From Ectopseudomonas composti (GTDB taxonomy: Bacteria > Pseudomonadota > Gammaproteobacteria > Pseudomonadales > Pseudomonadaceae): a stretch of 64,000 nt of DNA. Below are positions 63,267 to 64,000 of the stretch, in pieces. The notes beneath the pieces are model-generated. The model was not told the origin of the DNA. It saw only the letters and a program-made list of their open reading frames with translations, and searched no databases. Numbering within the stretch: position 1 is the first letter of the stretch; every line of letters starts with the position of its first letter. Position numbers and translations under genes: made by a program. Where the stretch lies: the NCBI RefSeq assembly GCF_001567565.1, contig NZ_LSSW01000002.1, positions 124,001 through 188,000 of the forward strand, read 5' to 3'.

Positions 63267-64000
63267 TGAACGTCACCCTGCAACCCTCCGGCATCACCCT
63301 CGCGCTGCAGCCAGGCGAGCGCATCCTCGATGGTGCCCGACGCCTGGGCTATGACTGCCCGCAGAGCTGCCGCAACGGCAACTGCCATATCTGCGCCGCC
63401 TTGCTGGTGGAAGGGCGTGTGCGTCAGTCCGGTGTCGAGCTGGACCATGGCGAGCTGTTCACCTGCCTGGCCGAGCCGCTGGAAGACTGCGTGTTGCATT
63501 GGGATGGCGTGCTGGCGCCGGGCGAGTTGCCGGTGCGCGAGTTGAATTGCCAGGTCATCGAGTGCCTGGATGTAGGCGGTGATGTCCATCGCCTGCGTTT
63601 GCGTACACCCGCCGGCAAGGTGCCGCGTTATCACGCCGGGCAATACCTGCTGCTGCAGCGCCCGGATGGCGAAATGTCTGCCTTTTCCCTGGCCTCGGCG
63701 CCGCATGCCGGCCGTGAGCTGGAGCTGCACATCCTCGCCCGCGAAGAGGGCAGCATCGCCCTGCTGCAGCACCTGCGCAGCACCGGCATGGCCCGCGTGC
63801 AGATGCCCTACGGGGATACCCACCTCGCCGACCTGCCCGACGGTCCGCTGGTGCTGATCGCCGCCGGCACCGGCATGGGCCAGATGCACAGCCTTATCGA
63901 ACACTGCCGCGCCGCCGGCTTCGCCCATCCGGTGCACCTGTACTGGGGCGCCCGACGTCCCGAAGACTTCTATCAGCTGCCACATTGGGCCGAGTGGCAG
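63266..64000 (+). CDS. Ferredoxin-flavin reductase fusion (CDP-6-deoxy-3,4-glucoseen reductase-like), partial
   Basis: The first 245 codons of an oxidoreductase cut by the window end. Residues 1-90 are a plant-type 2Fe-2S ferredoxin domain: ERILDGARRLGYDCPQSCRN with cysteines in DCPQSCRNGNCHICAALL and the fourth in GELFTCLAEP. An FNR-like module follows: FAD-binding RYHAGQYLLLQRPDGEMSAF with SLASAPH, and NAD-binding LVLIAAGTGMGQMHSLIEHC. The layout matches PA5236 and the AscD-type reductases, and also Fre-like flavin reductases found next to ubiD; the true role is probably electron supply to an unknown oxygenase or to UbiD-linked flavin. Start overlaps the ubiD stop by one base. Confidence 0.88.
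   Translation, partial: MNVTLQPSGITLALQPGERILDGARRLGYDCPQSCRNGNCHICAALLVEGRVRQSGVELDHGELFTCLAEPLEDCVLHWDGVLAPGELPVRELNCQVIECLDVGGDVHRLRLRTPAGKVPRYHAGQYLLLQRPDGEMSAFSLASAPHAGRELELHILAREEGSIALLQHLRSTGMARVQMPYGDTHLADLPDGPLVLIAAGTGMGQMHSLIEHCRAAGFAHPVHLYWGARRPEDFYQLPHWAEWQ

Overview
The window is a stretch of a high-GC gammaproteobacterial chromosome. Protein sequences and gene order point to Pseudomonas sensu lato, probably the P. mendocina / P. oleovorans / P. stutzeri side. Blocks such as rep - PDE - MATE - LysR, comM - ubiK - glnK - amt, HAD - xerC - DUF484 - dapF - lysA - lptM - cyaY - rnk - cyaA, argH - algZR - hemCDXY - dsbB - algQ - FKBP - algP, hemB - ppk - ppx and trxA - rho - ubiD match, from memory, the PA5236-PA5298 arm of P. 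aeruginosa. This is mostly conserved core genome. I see no tRNA, rRNA, CRISPR array, complete insertion sequence, prophage or secretion island.

Layout. 1-11.6 kb: xpt (cut by the window edge), a UPF0158 protein, Rep helicase, a GGDEF/EAL phosphodiesterase, a MATE pump with a divergent LysR regulator, a Cache-domain chemoreceptor, ComM and UbiK. 11.6-14.9 kb: a nitrogen block with an NtrC-like site, a sigma-54 promoter, glnK, a decayed first ammonium transporter, an intact second transporter, YjbQ and the RNA polymerase factor SutA. 15-21.9 kb: the lysine/diaminopimelate and chromosome-dimer operon (HAD, xerC, DUF484, dapF, lysA, lptM), then an AraC regulator, cyaY, DUF1289 and rnk. 22-30.2 kb: a lipase, class I adenylate cyclase, several small or secreted proteins, a GH114 protein and argH. 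30.6-39.9 kb: AlgZ/AlgR, haem genes hemC-D-X-Y, DsbB, AlgQ, an FKBP isomerase and the KPAA-repeat protein AlgP, i.e. the alginate regulatory arm. 40-50 kb: ABC-F ATPase, small MscS channel, LysE exporter, a cytochrome c-FTR1 iron permease, UPF0178, a thioesterase, ElbB, a sterol-desaturase-like protein and DedA. 50-55.2 kb: hemB, ppk and convergent ppx, so polyphosphate is made and degraded here. 55.3-59.7 kb: an accessory-looking cassette (ureidoglycolate lyase, polar amino-acid ABC transporter, divergent FadR-type regulator) sitting between ppx and trxA. 59.8-64 kb: trxA, rho, ubiD and a ferredoxin-type flavin reductase cut by the window end.

The most interesting non-coding signals are two long foldback elements of one architecture (30242-30381 and 50023-50225), a set of REP-like palindromes of two classes (14943, 16635, 46537, 53645, 60107) often arranged as inverted pairs, a perfect 20-bp palindrome upstream of xpt, and a pseudogene scar of amtB between glnK and the surviving amt gene. 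I did not find a clearly new multi-gene defence or biosynthetic system. The best candidates for something undescribed are the foldback elements and the AllA/ABC/FadR cassette.
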